Under the pieces are notes generated by a model. The model was given only the letters and a program-made list of their open reading frames with translations, was not told the origin of the DNA and did no database searches. The position numbers were made by a program, and so were the translations under genes. 64,000 nucleotides of DNA from Actinospica robiniae DSM 44927 (GTDB lineage Bacteria; Actinomycetota; Actinomycetes; Streptomycetales; Catenulisporaceae), in NCBI RefSeq assembly GCF_000504285.1, contig NZ_KI632511.1, positions 3,965,372-4,029,371 of the forward strand, given 5' to 3'. Below, piece by piece: positions 1 through 8,468 of this stretch. The stretch's first letter is position 1. Every line of letters begins with the position of its first letter.

Positions 1-115
1 CCAGGCCGTGGTGATACGTGAGGTCGTGCCCCGCACCCAGGCGAAGCTGGCCGGCGTCGCAGCTCACGATGTCCCAGTCCCACCACGATCCCTCCGGCAG
101 TTCGATGCTCGTCAT
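1..115 (-). CDS. Hypothetical protein, 5' part only
   Basis: An ATG at 115 on the minus strand opens a frame that runs off the window start, giving about 38 residues beginning MTSIELPEGSWWDWD. The composition (W, D, E rich, no low-complexity) looks like a real soluble protein, and the spacing to the next minus-strand gene is about 125 bp. I do not recognise the family. Only the N-terminus is visible, so length and function cannot be judged. Confidence 0.45.
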   Translation of the reverse strand, partial: MTSIELPEGSWWDWDIVSCDAGQLRLGAGHDLTYHHGL

Positions 116-240
116 CGGTCGTCGGGTGTGCTCCGAACCCACGCCGCCCCCTCTTACGTCCTGTTCGGGCTCACGCTATAGCGACGCCGCCAGACCCCGA
201 GCTTCGGCATCGCTCGTCCTTGCGGCACCTCGGGCGAAGT

Positions 241-702
241 TCAGCCATCGATGCCTGGTGCCTCGTGGAGGAAGGCGTCGACGTCAGCGGCCAGAGCGGT
301 CATCTGTTCGCCTGCCTCCTGCCAGGTGGTGACGGCGGTGCTCCAGCCGCCGTGTTTCGCGGGCCAGGGCCGCAACGTCCAGGTGAGGCCGACGTGCCCG
401 CCGGAGCGGAACTCCGCTGTGATGGTGAGATCGCGTTCGAGAGAATGCCATGACCGCTCGCCCGACCAGCCGCGGAAATCCTCGGCCAGTCCGGTGAGGA
501 ACGCGGGCAGGTCCGGCGCTCGTTCCCAGACCGCGGATACCGCCTCGTCGACTCGGGCGGACAGGCCCGGTGCACTGGCTTCGACGGCGTAGTGGATGCT
601 GTCTGCATCCAGGCGCCACCGGTCGCACAGGCGCACGACGGTGTCGCTGTCGATGCAGCGGATGACCACGGCGGGCGCGTCGGTGGTGTCCAGGCTTTTC
701 AT
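241..702 (-). CDS. Hypothetical protein, DUF6228-like
   Basis: A 153-residue soluble protein starting MKSLDTTDAPAVVIRCIDSD. It has no signal peptide or membrane segment. The pattern of a short beta-rich N-terminus followed by W/L-rich helices and a C-terminal LTWTLRPWP strand resembles small actinobacterial proteins assigned to DUF6228, which often sit alone or as immunity-type genes. That assignment is from memory of the pattern and is not certain. Codon use is strongly GC-biased at third positions, which supports coding. No function is proposed. Confidence 0.55.
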   Translation of the reverse strand: MKSLDTTDAPAVVIRCIDSDTVVRLCDRWRLDADSIHYAVEASAPGLSARVDEAVSAVWERAPDLPAFLTGLAEDFRGWSGERSWHSLERDLTITAEFRSGGHVGLTWTLRPWPAKHGGWSTAVTTWQEAGEQMTALAADVDAFLHEAPGIDG

Positions 703-2091
703 CCTCAGTACGGTATGTCATCGGGGTTCGGGCTGTCGCCTCGTATACCCGGCGCCGCGCCATGAGAATGAGGTAGAGGCCCAACCGTACGAAAGTGCCT
801 GGTCGCAGGAACAACCCGCACGGGGTCAGTTTTCACGAGACGTTGACAGCGGCCGGCCGACACGTGTCTTGTCGGCGCCGTTCCCGCTCACCGTGCCGTG
901 GATATGGGAGGACGACGATCGATCCGAGGGAGAACTCGACGAGCTACTCCCCCCAGCAGGGCGCGGGAGCCGTTGCCGCACGTCAGGCGCGGTATGCGGG
1001 TTCGATGATCTGTCTGTTGCGACCGTGGCTGCGCGAGTCGTGCGCGGCCGCGGATGACGCGTGGTCCCCGAATGGTCCCCAACGCCAAAGGATCTCGGTC
1101 AAGGGAAGCGAACCACCGACCATCAGGACACGGGACACGCGACAGCCGGCCTCTAGCGCTTGCACTTCGGGGCGCACATGGTTCAAGCCTTCCTCGCAGG
1201 CTGGGCAGCCGCATCTACGGAGCCACGTAGTCGAGCGCCCGCCGCACCGTCGGACGTGCGGCAGCACGGCTGTTCGCCCGCTGGTCCACCTGCCGCAGCC
1301 CTCGCGCCGGCCGCGGCCCGCGCACGCTCTTGTCTGCAGACCGGCAAGCTCCGCCCGCGCTCTCGACCGCGCGCGATCGGCTTCCCACCGAGCTTCCGCC
1401 GGACCCGAGCGCGCGACCGCGCACCGGCCGACGCGGACAGCGCCGGTCCGCGCCCGTACGAGCTGCCGAGCACGCCCTGGCGAACCCAACTGGTACCCGT
1501 GGCGGGAACACGGTCCGATGAGACGAGCGCGACACTAAACACGCGGCGACCGCCGTACACGCACGTGCATGGATCACAAACCCGCGTGCACGACGGTCGC
1601 CGCCCCCGGTGCACCACCCAGGTCAGCAGCCCGACAACCGCATCCAGACAAAGAATCCCGGCCGCCTGCGCAGCCAGCGCCACCGCAAGGTCCTCACACC
1701 CACACGGCTGAGGTTCTCAAGGTCCTGGTCCAGGAAGAGTGACCGGGCGGGACTCGGCCGCCGGCCTCACCCGCCGGGCCGCCGCTCCCTTCCCGACCGG
1801 TAAGACCCTCGGGTCCTGACGGGCCGAGGACTCCTCGATCCCCGCCGGGACCCAGAACTCGCTGACCGCGCTGAAGTGGATCGATTAGGGCGTAGAGCGT
1901 CGCGGCCACACGTCGTATCCACCGTCGATGCCGCCCTGCGCCGGCGAGCCCGGTCTCTGGGAAATGCGATCGGGGGTCGCCGGAAGGCCGCTCCGGCTCA
2001 CGCCCGTGGGCCAGGCAGTGCCGGGCGCGCCGGCCGAATCGAAGGCGCGATCACGGGTCTCTCCACGCCGCGCCCCGGTTATGGTGGCGGC
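703..2091. other. Long stretch without a convincing gene
   Basis: About 1.4 kb. Several long open frames occur on both strands, but all are arginine/proline/serine rich with no domain-like texture, as expected of random frames in GC-rich DNA. A short minus-strand piece near 750-800 (reading FVRLGLYLILMARRR) and one near 1150-1210 (reading CGCPACEEGLNHVRPEV) look more protein-like and may be remnants of lost genes, but I cannot name them. The hairpin at 1546-1600 is listed separately. Confidence 0.5.
1546..1600. repeat. Imperfect inverted repeat (hairpin)
   Basis: The arm GCGACCGCCGTACACGC (1546-1562) is the near reverse complement of the arm ending at 1600 (reverse complement GCGACCGTCGTGCACGC), 15 of 17 matching, around a loop of about 21 bp. 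No T-tract follows, so a classical terminator is not obvious. It could be an operator, a relic mobile-element end or a transcript hairpin. Confidence 0.5.
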
Positions 2092-2553
2092 GTGGCGATC
2101 CCCGATCTCATCCCCATCCGGCACGAGCCGACCTACCGCACCGACACGATCGGCCGGTACGACGGCGGCCTGTTCTTCGGCTGGATCAGCGGCGCGTTCG
2201 CACCGGAGTACAAGCCCGACGCGAACTGGGCCGCCCACCAGCGCTGGTACGCGATCCTGCACCGGTTCGACCACGACGGGCGCCACGTCACATCGGACAT
2301 CTGGTGCCCCGGCGACGGCATCCGCCACGGTCAGCAGGAACGGCTTGACGAATGGCTTGCCGCACTCCCAGGGCGCGCCTTCGGCGACATCGCCAACCGC
2401 CCGTTCCAGATCGAGGTCGACGGCATCGTCTTCGGCCTGGTCCCCGAATGCCACGGCGAGTACCCCGCCGGCCATGAAGAACTCGACTGGGCTGAGTTCT
2501 ACCCCGGACGTCTCGGATTCTGCGCGCCGTGGAACGGGAGGTACGACACCTAG
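2092..2553 (+). CDS. HycA-annotated family protein of unknown function
   Basis: A 153-residue protein read from a GTG at 2092 (MAIPDLIPIRHEPTYRT). That start gives the N-terminus shared by a family common in Streptomyces, often labelled formate hydrogenlyase regulatory protein HycA. The family signature is visible: a DTIGRYDGG motif near the start, a SDIWC motif mid-protein, FQIEVDGIVFGL, and a terminal LGFCAPWNGRYDT. The HycA label is transferred annotation; actinomycetes with this family usually lack formate hydrogenlyase, so the real role is unknown. The open frame extends upstream, but that extension is arginine-rich and unlike the family. Confidence 0.75.
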   Translation: MAIPDLIPIRHEPTYRTDTIGRYDGGLFFGWISGAFAPEYKPDANWAAHQRWYAILHRFDHDGRHVTSDIWCPGDGIRHGQQERLDEWLAALPGRAFGDIANRPFQIEVDGIVFGLVPECHGEYPAGHEELDWAEFYPGRLGFCAPWNGRYDT

Positions 2554-2634
2554 GCGATCTACCTGACGATGGTTTTCGCCCCGGAGTACCGTCGCTGCAG
2601 GCCGCCTCTTTCCCCGATGCACCACAACGCGGCT

Positions 2635-3057
2635 CCCCGAGAAGAGGTCGATGCCCGCAACATTCCACGATCCGTGGTTGACCACGGCCGTCATCACAGT
2701 CAAGCGGAGCGACCGACCCCTGGCCCTCGGCGAGCCTGATCACGTTGTATCCGGCCGTGAGTGCGACCGTGGTACTCACCGTAAAGAACTGACCCCACGC
2801 CCCGGTCAACGGGGTAGGACAGGGTTCTGAATGCGCCGCCGTCGTAGGCGCGGCCCTGGGTGGAAGTGGCGGTTCCGCCGTTGGCGTAGCGCACCTTCAT
2901 GGTGTAGCTGTGGGAGGTGGGCACGTTGACGATGAAGTCGACGAACCTGTCGGTTCTCAGCGTTCGAGGAGCCACTGACACCGCCGATGTATCCTCCGTT
3001 GGAGGCGCTCGAGGAGCTGCAGCGGATGGCGTGCCCACCGCCGGAGACCTCTGTCAT
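2635..3057 (-). pseudogene. Carbohydrate-binding module (CBM6-like) remnant, frameshifted
   Basis: Pieces of one beta-jelly-roll carbohydrate-binding module lie in succession on the minus strand but in different frames: GGYIGGVSGSS near 3000, VDFIVNVPTSHSYTMKVRY near 2900, WGQFFTVSTTVALTAGYNVI near 2770, and WNVAGIDLF near 2650. The order matches a CBM6/35 fold, which in intact proteins is a secreted sugar-binding domain attached to a glycoside hydrolase. At least three frameshifts separate the pieces and no catalytic domain is present, so this is decayed debris. Confidence 0.7.
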
Positions 3058-3155
3058 GAGCGGTCGAAGACGCGCTCACGCTCCTGAGTCGGGGTTCTCG
3101 GGCCGTCGTCCGTGATCTCGGTCGTCACGGTATCGGGCGCGGCCGCGGAAACTCG
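3054..3155 (-). pseudogene. Histidine kinase ATPase-domain scrap
   Basis: A minus-strand piece reads DTVTTEITDDGPRTPTQERE followed by RVFDRS and a stop. This resembles the G1 box region of a sensor histidine kinase HATPase domain (usual form: V-DDGPGIP-ERERVFDRF). Only about 30 residues survive. It abuts the carbohydrate-binding remnant, so two unrelated genes were joined by deletion. Confidence 0.45.
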
Positions 3156-3334
3156 TGCGGGCAGTTGCGGCACAAGCCCAGCGATCGAGCATAGGACCGG
3201 TACGAGGCCGCCGGTAGGTGCCACTCCCGGGAGATGGCATTGTCTGTTTTCGGACCTCGGCGCCCATGTCAGACCATTGAGCGTACCGCGTAGCGCGGCG
3301 GAGGTCCGAACGGTGGCCGGTCGCGTTCCCGGCC

Positions 3335-3904
3335 TCAACCGCCTGGTCGACTCCCGAGATCCGCAGCCAGCGCCGCGTAGATGTACTCACTGCCCCAGCG
3401 ATCGCCGTCGAGGTCGTTCTCGACCAGATGCGCCTCTCTGCGCATCCCGAGGCGCTCACGGACCCGCACGGATCCGGTGTTCTCCACATCCAGGCGTGCG
3501 TAGAGTCGGTGCACGCCGAGGGTGTCGAAGGCGAGCCGGGCCAGCGCCGCGGCCGCCTCGGTCGCGTAGCCGTGCCCTTCGTGACCCTGGTCGAGAGTCC
3601 AGCCGATCTCGGCCTGGGCGGCGCGGGCATCGGCCGGTTTGAGGCTCACCTCGCCGAGATGGCCGGGCTCACCGCGTCAGCAGACGGCGAGCGAGAGCTT
3701 GTCCCTGCCGGAGCGCCAGACCGTCTGCCCCGCGCGCTCGGCAGCGACCTGGTCGCTGCGCTCACGGGTGTACGCCGGCCGGTACAAGTAGCGCGCCACG
3801 CTCGGCAGGCTCCGGTAGGCGTACAGTTCCTCGGCGTCGCCAGGAGCGAACAGACACAGCGACAACCGGGACGTGGTCATCGGCAGCAGCGAGGCGATGT
3901 CCAT
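3335..3904 (-). pseudogene. GNAT acetyltransferase (RimJ/RimL type) with in-frame TGA
   Basis: The frame from ATG 3904 encodes an N-terminal GNAT segment (MTTSRLSLCLFAPGDAEELY). It meets TGA at 3677-3679 and then continues in the same frame as RGEPGHLGEVSLKPADARAA, through the acetyl-CoA-binding region (GHGYATEAAAALARLAFD) and the RERLGMRREA motif, to the stop at 3335. The total of about 189 codons is the normal length for RimJ/RimL-type N-acetyltransferases. The break is therefore one nonsense codon, not a frameshift. Family function would be transfer of acetyl from acetyl-CoA to an amine. Internal reinitiation at GTG 3649 would give only a partial fold. Confidence 0.8.
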
Positions 3905-4079
3905 CGGACCTCCGGGACACAGATGTGGATCAAGGCGCGGACTGGTTGTCGCATCACGACGGCCGGGCGACCACGCGTTTCAAGAGTATCTGCGGGCGGC
4001 GAGGACCAGGGGCTCTCCATGTCCGGGATAGCCGCCGTGTCGGCCAGGCCGGCTCGGTGGCCGATTTGGAGCAGCTGGT

Positions 4080-5063
4080 TCAGAGCTGCGATTTCGCGAG
4101 TGATCCATTCCGCCCCAGTGCTGCGAGTTCAGCCCCGTTGGCGTTACCACCGCTGCACACAACAGCAACGCGCTGACCCGAAAACGTGCTTGGCACAGCC
4201 AACACCGCGGCAAGCGCGGCCGCGCCGGCACCTTCGGCCAAGGTGTGTGCATGGGTTGCCAGAAGCAGCTGCGCCTCGGCGATCTGAGCATCCGAGACCA
4301 GGCAGAAATCGGAAAGACACCGGCGCATGATGCGTTGTGGCAGATCGAAGCCCCTGCCCGTCGCGAGACCTTCCACGACCGTCTGGTTCGCCCGCTGGAC
4401 AAGGGAACCAGAATGCCACGAGTCATGGCCCGCCGGTGAGGCTGACGACTGGACCGCGATCACTCGGCATCGCGGGGCGAGTTCAGCCGCCACGAGGCAG
4501 GCAGCCGACGCGCTTGTGCCGCTTCCGACTGGGACGATGACGGCGTCCAGGTCGGGCTGAGCGGAGACGATCTCCAGGTGGAGGGTTCCCACGCCGGCCA
4601 CTTGCGACGGATTGTCTCCGACACTGATCAGGGCAAGTTCTCGTTCGGCCGCCAGGCTCTCTGCATATGTTTGAGCGGCAGCCAGGTCGGCGCCATGTAA
4701 GACGACCTCGCTGCCGAGCGCGCGCACAGCACGCACCTTGTATTCATTCGCGGCAGCCGGCATCACCACGGTACACAAGGTGTCGAATACGGCGCTCGCG
4801 TACGCCAACGCCTGCGCATGGTTCCCGGTCGAGTAGGTGATCAGGCCGCGGGCGCGTTGCCGTGCGGGCATCGTGGCGAGCAACGTCAGGCCGCCGCGTA
4901 CCTTGAATGCACCGGTCGGTTGCGTATTCTCGTGTTTGACATAGATCGTCGCGCCTACCGCGTCATTCAGCGCGGGATAGGACCACATCGGCGTTTCCGG
5001 GAGGTGCCGAGCCAGGATATCCCGAGCGGCAACGATGTCAGCGTACGTCGGATCAGTTTCCAT
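4080..5063 (-). CDS. Threonine dehydratase-like PLP enzyme (fold type II)
   Basis: A 327-residue protein from ATG 5063 (METDPTYADIVAARDIL). I chose this over the longer frame from 5105, which would overlap the divergent regulator's promoter. The PLP-binding lysine lies in TGAFKVRGG (about residue 54), the substrate loop is STGNH (78-82), the phosphate-binding loop is PVGSGTSA (about 178-185), and a late VCSGGNANG motif contacts the pyridine. These mark the threonine/serine ammonia-lyase family (pyridoxal phosphate, deamination of Thr/Ser or relatives). No C-terminal ACT regulatory domain is present, so it is probably catabolic rather than the isoleucine-feedback type. A divergent LysR gene is its likely regulator. 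Confidence 0.85.
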   Translation of the reverse strand: METDPTYADIVAARDILARHLPETPMWSYPALNDAVGATIYVKHENTQPTGAFKVRGGLTLLATMPARQRARGLITYSTGNHAQALAYASAVFDTLCTVVMPAAANEYKVRAVRALGSEVVLHGADLAAAQTYAESLAAERELALISVGDNPSQVAGVGTLHLEIVSAQPDLDAVIVPVGSGTSASAACLVAAELAPRCRVIAVQSSASPAGHDSWHSGSLVQRANQTVVEGLATGRGFDLPQRIMRRCLSDFCLVSDAQIAEAQLLLATHAHTLAEGAGAAALAAVLAVPSTFSGQRVAVVCSGGNANGAELAALGRNGSLAKSQL

Positions 5064-5146
5064 GCAACGATCATCAGGCCAGCGATTCCAAAGGTCAAAT
5101 GCCAAATATCTTATACATCGATCGAAGACATCTATATGATCGGGGC
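5064..5146. promoter_or_regulatory. Divergent promoter/operator between dehydratase and LysR genes
   Basis: This 83-bp spacer is distinctly AT-rich compared with its surroundings. It includes ATATCTTATACATCGATCG and ACATCTATATGATC, which form a loose inverted arrangement. LysR-type regulators usually bind such T-N11-A sites in the shared promoter. A similar AT-rich GCAAAGATATGATATTC lies just after the LysR stop (6031-6056). Operator identity is inferred from position and composition only. Confidence 0.5.
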
Positions 5147-6031
5147 ATGCTGGACGTTACGAGACTTCGCATACTTGCGGCGATAGCCAGGCACGGCTCG
5201 ATCACAGCGGCGGCACGCGCACTGGGGTACGCACAGCCATCGATCAGCCATCACGTTGCCCGCCTCGAAGCAGAGACCGGTAGCAAGCTGGTCCAGCGCG
5301 TGGGACGCGGCATCCGGCTGACCGACGCAGGTCGCATGCTGGCCGAGCGCGCTGAGGAAATCCTCTGCCGCCTAGACTCGGCGGAGGCCGAACTGGCCGC
5401 GTATACCGGACTCCGCGCCGGACGCGTCCGACTGGCCGCATTCCCATCAGCACTGGGCACCTTCGTTCCAAGGGCCATGGCCGCCTTCACAGCCGCCCAT
5501 CCCGGTGTAGAACTGGCCCTCACCGCGGCAGAGCCTCCCGAGGCCATCAGGCTGCTGCGCACGGGTGAGACAGATATTGCAGTGATCTTCGACTACAGTG
5601 ACCTGCCTGCCGAAGACCACATGCGCCACACCCCGCTGCTGGCCGAACCCATCTACCTCCTCACCCCCGCCGACGTCTCCGGCGATCGGCTCTCCGACCA
5701 TGCCGGGCGGCGATGGATCAGCGGCTGCGAACGCTGTCGCGCACATCTACAGCGCTCGTGCGCATCTGCCGGATTCACCCCCGACATCAGCTACACCACG
5801 GACGACTACATCGCAGTGCAGGCGCTGGTCGCGGCAGGGCTCGGCGTCACAACGCTTCCAGCTCTCGCTCTGGCGACCGGGCGCCACCCTGCGGTCAAGA
5901 CAGTGCGTCTACGCGGTGACGAACGGCGGATCAGCGCCGCAGTCTACGGGGAGCCATCTGATCCACCCGCTACGGCTGCACTCCTGTCGTCTCTCCGACG
6001 TAGTGCGGCGTCAGCATTGTCGTCACTATAG
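5147..6031 (+). CDS. LysR-family transcriptional regulator
   Basis: A 294-residue protein from ATG 5147 (MLDVTRLRILAAIARHGSIT). The longer frame from 5099 would add residues absent from the family. The N-terminal winged helix-turn-helix has the typical TAAARALGYAQPSISHHVA recognition helix, followed by a linker and a periplasmic-binding-like effector domain (RAGRVRLAAFPSALGTFVP, later LVAAGLGVTTLPALAL). GGGG upstream of the ATG may serve as ribosome-binding site. It is transcribed divergently from the threonine dehydratase-like gene, a classic arrangement for control of the neighbour by its substrate. Confidence 0.9.
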   Translation: MLDVTRLRILAAIARHGSITAAARALGYAQPSISHHVARLEAETGSKLVQRVGRGIRLTDAGRMLAERAEEILCRLDSAEAELAAYTGLRAGRVRLAAFPSALGTFVPRAMAAFTAAHPGVELALTAAEPPEAIRLLRTGETDIAVIFDYSDLPAEDHMRHTPLLAEPIYLLTPADVSGDRLSDHAGRRWISGCERCRAHLQRSCASAGFTPDISYTTDDYIAVQALVAAGLGVTTLPALALATGRHPAVKTVRLRGDERRISAAVYGEPSDPPATAALLSSLRRSAASALSSL

Positions 6032-6082
6032 CTTTGGCAAAGATATGATATTCAGGCCGTGTCGATCTCGGGTATCAGGCTT

Positions 6083-6607
6083 CTAAGCCGTGATGGGCTG
6101 GCCGCTGCCCGGAGCGATCAGGTCGGAGACGGCACCAAGGTGCTCTCCGGCCGGTCCGATCATGTGCACGGCGTGGAGCACGCGGTGGTTGGACGTGAGG
6201 TGGGGCGGGACCATGAAATAGCCTTCGGTGACGGGCACGACTGCTTCGCCGTGCTCGGTGACCACCCGCACCGAGGCCGCGGTGTGGGTACCCACCGATC
6301 CGATGACGAGGCTGCCGGCGCGCCCCAGGGAGATGTGGTTGCCGGGCGCGGCGCACGCGCCGAACCCGGCGGCACTCTGGCCATCCGGCCCGATCACATC
6401 CACGTGGTAGCAACGGGATCTGACTCCCTCGGCCGTACCCACCCAGAGGGTCGCGATGGCGCCGTCGGGCAGGCTTGCGCTCGCGGCGGCCTGGTAGGAA
6501 AAGGTCGGCGGCGCGATGCCCTCTTTCGCGGCCGTGGACTGAGCAAAGCCTGCGAACGCCTCGGTGACTCTGTGCGATGCCGGCGGCGGGCTTGGCGGAA
6601 TGGTCAT
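6083..6607 (-). CDS. Hypothetical protein, 174 aa
   Basis: Starts MTIPPSPPPASHRVTEAFAG with an AAAGGGC ribosome-binding site 8 bp upstream. It has no signal peptide or membrane segment. After a helical N-terminus it is beta-rich (IATLWVGTAEGV, YHVDVIGPDGQ, AASVRVVTEHGEAVVPVTEG), ending in a V/H/P-rich stretch. Third-position GC is high. I do not recognise a family. It stands alone, convergent to the LysR gene. Confidence 0.6.
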   Translation of the reverse strand: MTIPPSPPPASHRVTEAFAGFAQSTAAKEGIAPPTFSYQAAASASLPDGAIATLWVGTAEGVRSRCYHVDVIGPDGQSAAGFGACAAPGNHISLGRAGSLVIGSVGTHTAASVRVVTEHGEAVVPVTEGYFMVPPHLTSNHRVLHAVHMIGPAGEHLGAVSDLIAPGSGQPITA

Positions 6608-6810
6608 GGAACAGCCCTTTCGTTCGCGCGCCTCGGCTATGTGATCTTCGCAGGAGGTATGGGGGGTCGGTAACCCCGGCGTCTAGAACGACGGCCGCGG
6701 TCAGCGATTCCATGCTCACTGTCAGTGTACTGTCTGCCGTGATGCCGGGTGGGTTGAGCGCAGGCCCGGAAGGGGTGGCGAACTGGTCCGGAGTTGATCC
6801 AGACTCTGAT

Positions 6811-7000
6811 GTGCCCCGGGTTTGGTGGAGTCAGGATGCTGGGCACTTGTTGATCCAGTCTCCTGAGAGGGTTCGATGCCGCGTTCCTATCCACCCGAAT
6901 CCGACACAAGGTTCTTGACCACGTCGAGTCGGGACGTCCGATCAACCAGGTCGCCGAGCAGCTGACCGCGCCGAGACGGAGCTGACCCGGCTGTTCGTAC
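6811..7000 (+). pseudogene. IS3-family OrfA start, decayed
   Basis: A typical element left end (TGTGCCCCGGGTTTGGTGGA) is followed at 6876 by ATG and MPRSYPPE. One missing base then shifts the frame, which continues as RHKVLDHVESGRPINQVAEQ. This is the helix-turn-helix start of IS3 OrfA proteins. The gene stops being recognisable at about 7000 and there is no OrfB here. Confidence 0.65.
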
Positions 7001-7078
7001 ATGGTCTGCCATCGCCTGCGGGCCTGGCATGGGTCGGACTCAGTTCAGCGCCGTCAGCTGACCCACGACGATGTGGTC

Positions 7079-7629
7079 ATGGGCACGTTGGATGCAGTGG
7101 CGGGCAGGGTTGCGGGTGGCGCGACAGTCGAGTTCAAGCCGAGCGGCTCCTCCATGGTTCCCTGATACGCAGCCGACAGTCGGTGGTGCTGGCGCCGGTC
7201 GATCCCGCGAAACTCGAGGTCGGGGACATCGTCCTCGCCTGGGTCTCGGGTACGGTGTATCTACACCTGGTCTCGTCTCTAGACCCGACTCGGAATCGCG
7301 TGCAGATCAGTGATAATCGTGGGCGGGTGAACGGCTGGACGAGCCATGACCGCGTCTTCGGGATCTGCGTAGCGGTTGAGGGCGAGGCCACCGCCGTGTG
7401 CTCGGCGGTGGCCGGCGCCGCGCCGACGGGAAGTCCGCAGCCGCCGCAGTACCCGCAGAAGGGCCAGCCCTCGCCCTATCCGCAGCAGCCTGGGTACCCG
7501 TACCCGGCGCAGAATCCGCAGGGTCAGCAGCGGTATCCGCAGAATCCTCAGCAGAACCCGCCGCAACCTCAGCAATACCCGCCCTGGCAGCCGCAGCACC
7601 CGCCGCAGCCCGGCGGCTATCCCCGGTGA
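7079..7629 (+). pseudogene. Signal peptidase/S24-like protein with P/Q-rich tail, frameshifted
   Basis: Frame one from ATG 7079 reads MGTLDAVAGRVAGG, then VEFKPSGSSMVP, and hits a stop. Adding one C in the CCC run at about 7160 joins it to IRSRQSVVLAPVDP, then VGDIVLAWVSGTVYLHLVS and GRVNGWTSHDRVFGICV. SGSSMxP followed by GDIVL is the layout around the catalytic serine in S24/S26 peptidase-fold proteins; the usual lysine is not evident. The tail (about 60 residues) is PQYPQ/QNPQ repeats, which suggests an extended low-complexity linker. Either the gene is broken by a 1-bp deletion or a sequencing error sits in the homopolymer. The second part could start alone at GTG 7183. Confidence 0.6.
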
Positions 7630-7630
7630 G

Positions 7631-8359
7631 CTACGAGCCGGACGGCAGGCTCTTCAACTCCGCCGCGGCCAACGTGGAGGCCAGGAACTCCGCCGGACTG
7701 GGCTGACCCGTCGTCACCGGGCCGTAGACGGCGCTCATCACGTCCCCGCGGAACTGGTAGATCAACGCCTCGTCCTCGATCTGACCGGTGGACTCGGTGA
7801 CTATGCCGTGGATCGCGACAGTGTCCGGAAGCCACTCCGATTCGGTCAGCCGTTGCGATTCGGGCAGGAGCGTGAGCTTGAAGGTCATCAGGCCCTCGCC
7901 CTGCACGGCCCCCAGCACCGGGCCGGTCGGGCAGGTTCGTACCGCGTCGAGCAGTTCCTGCCTGGCCTGCTGCGCACCGCCGGGACGGTAGAGGACCACT
8001 TCCTGCGAGATCGGCGACATGTCCGAATCCGCGCCGGTCGTGGAAAGCACAATCTGGCGCCTCGCGATCCGCAGATTCTCGCTCGGGAAGTGATCACCGC
8101 ACATGTCGAGCGTGACCTGCCCCTGGACCTGGTCGCCGCCGGGAATCGACCGGCTCGTCCAGCCGGCCCCCATCTCGTTCACCGGAACCAGCAGTTGGTC
8201 GATCGATGCCGCGCTCACCGCCCGCGCCGTGGCCGCCGCCGGGCTCGAGGACGCCGCGGTGCCGGACGAAGCCGCCGGCCGGGCCGCCGATCCGCCGCCG
8301 CAGCCCGCCACCCCGACCAGAAGTACCGCCGCCACGGCCGCAACCGCCATGCCCCGCAT
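7631..8359 (-). CDS. Secreted lipoprotein, unknown function
   Basis: A 242-residue protein. ATG 8359 is preceded by GGGGGAG at 7-8 bp, so it is preferred to the longer frame from 8380. The N-terminus MRGMAVAAVAAVLLVGVAGC is a lipoprotein signal with lipobox GVAGC, followed by an A/S/P-rich linker. The mature part has two cysteines (DMCGDHF, RTCPTG) that may pair. The layout (lipid anchor, Ala-rich linker, about 180-residue globular domain) recalls actinobacterial extracellular sensor-like lipoproteins, but no family is assigned. It converges with the peptidase-like gene, with stops 1 bp apart. Confidence 0.8.
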   Translation of the reverse strand: MRGMAVAAVAAVLLVGVAGCGGGSAARPAASSGTAASSSPAAATARAVSAASIDQLLVPVNEMGAGWTSRSIPGGDQVQGQVTLDMCGDHFPSENLRIARRQIVLSTTGADSDMSPISQEVVLYRPGGAQQARQELLDAVRTCPTGPVLGAVQGEGLMTFKLTLLPESQRLTESEWLPDTVAIHGIVTESTGQIEDEALIYQFRGDVMSAVYGPVTTGQPSPAEFLASTLAAAELKSLPSGS

Positions 8360-8468
8360 AACCCACTCCCCCGATGTCACTTGTCAGATGATTCGGCCCC
8401 GCACTCTACCTGGAAAGACGGCTACGCCCCCGCCGTGCCGAAGCACAACGGGGGCGTAGCCCTCGATC

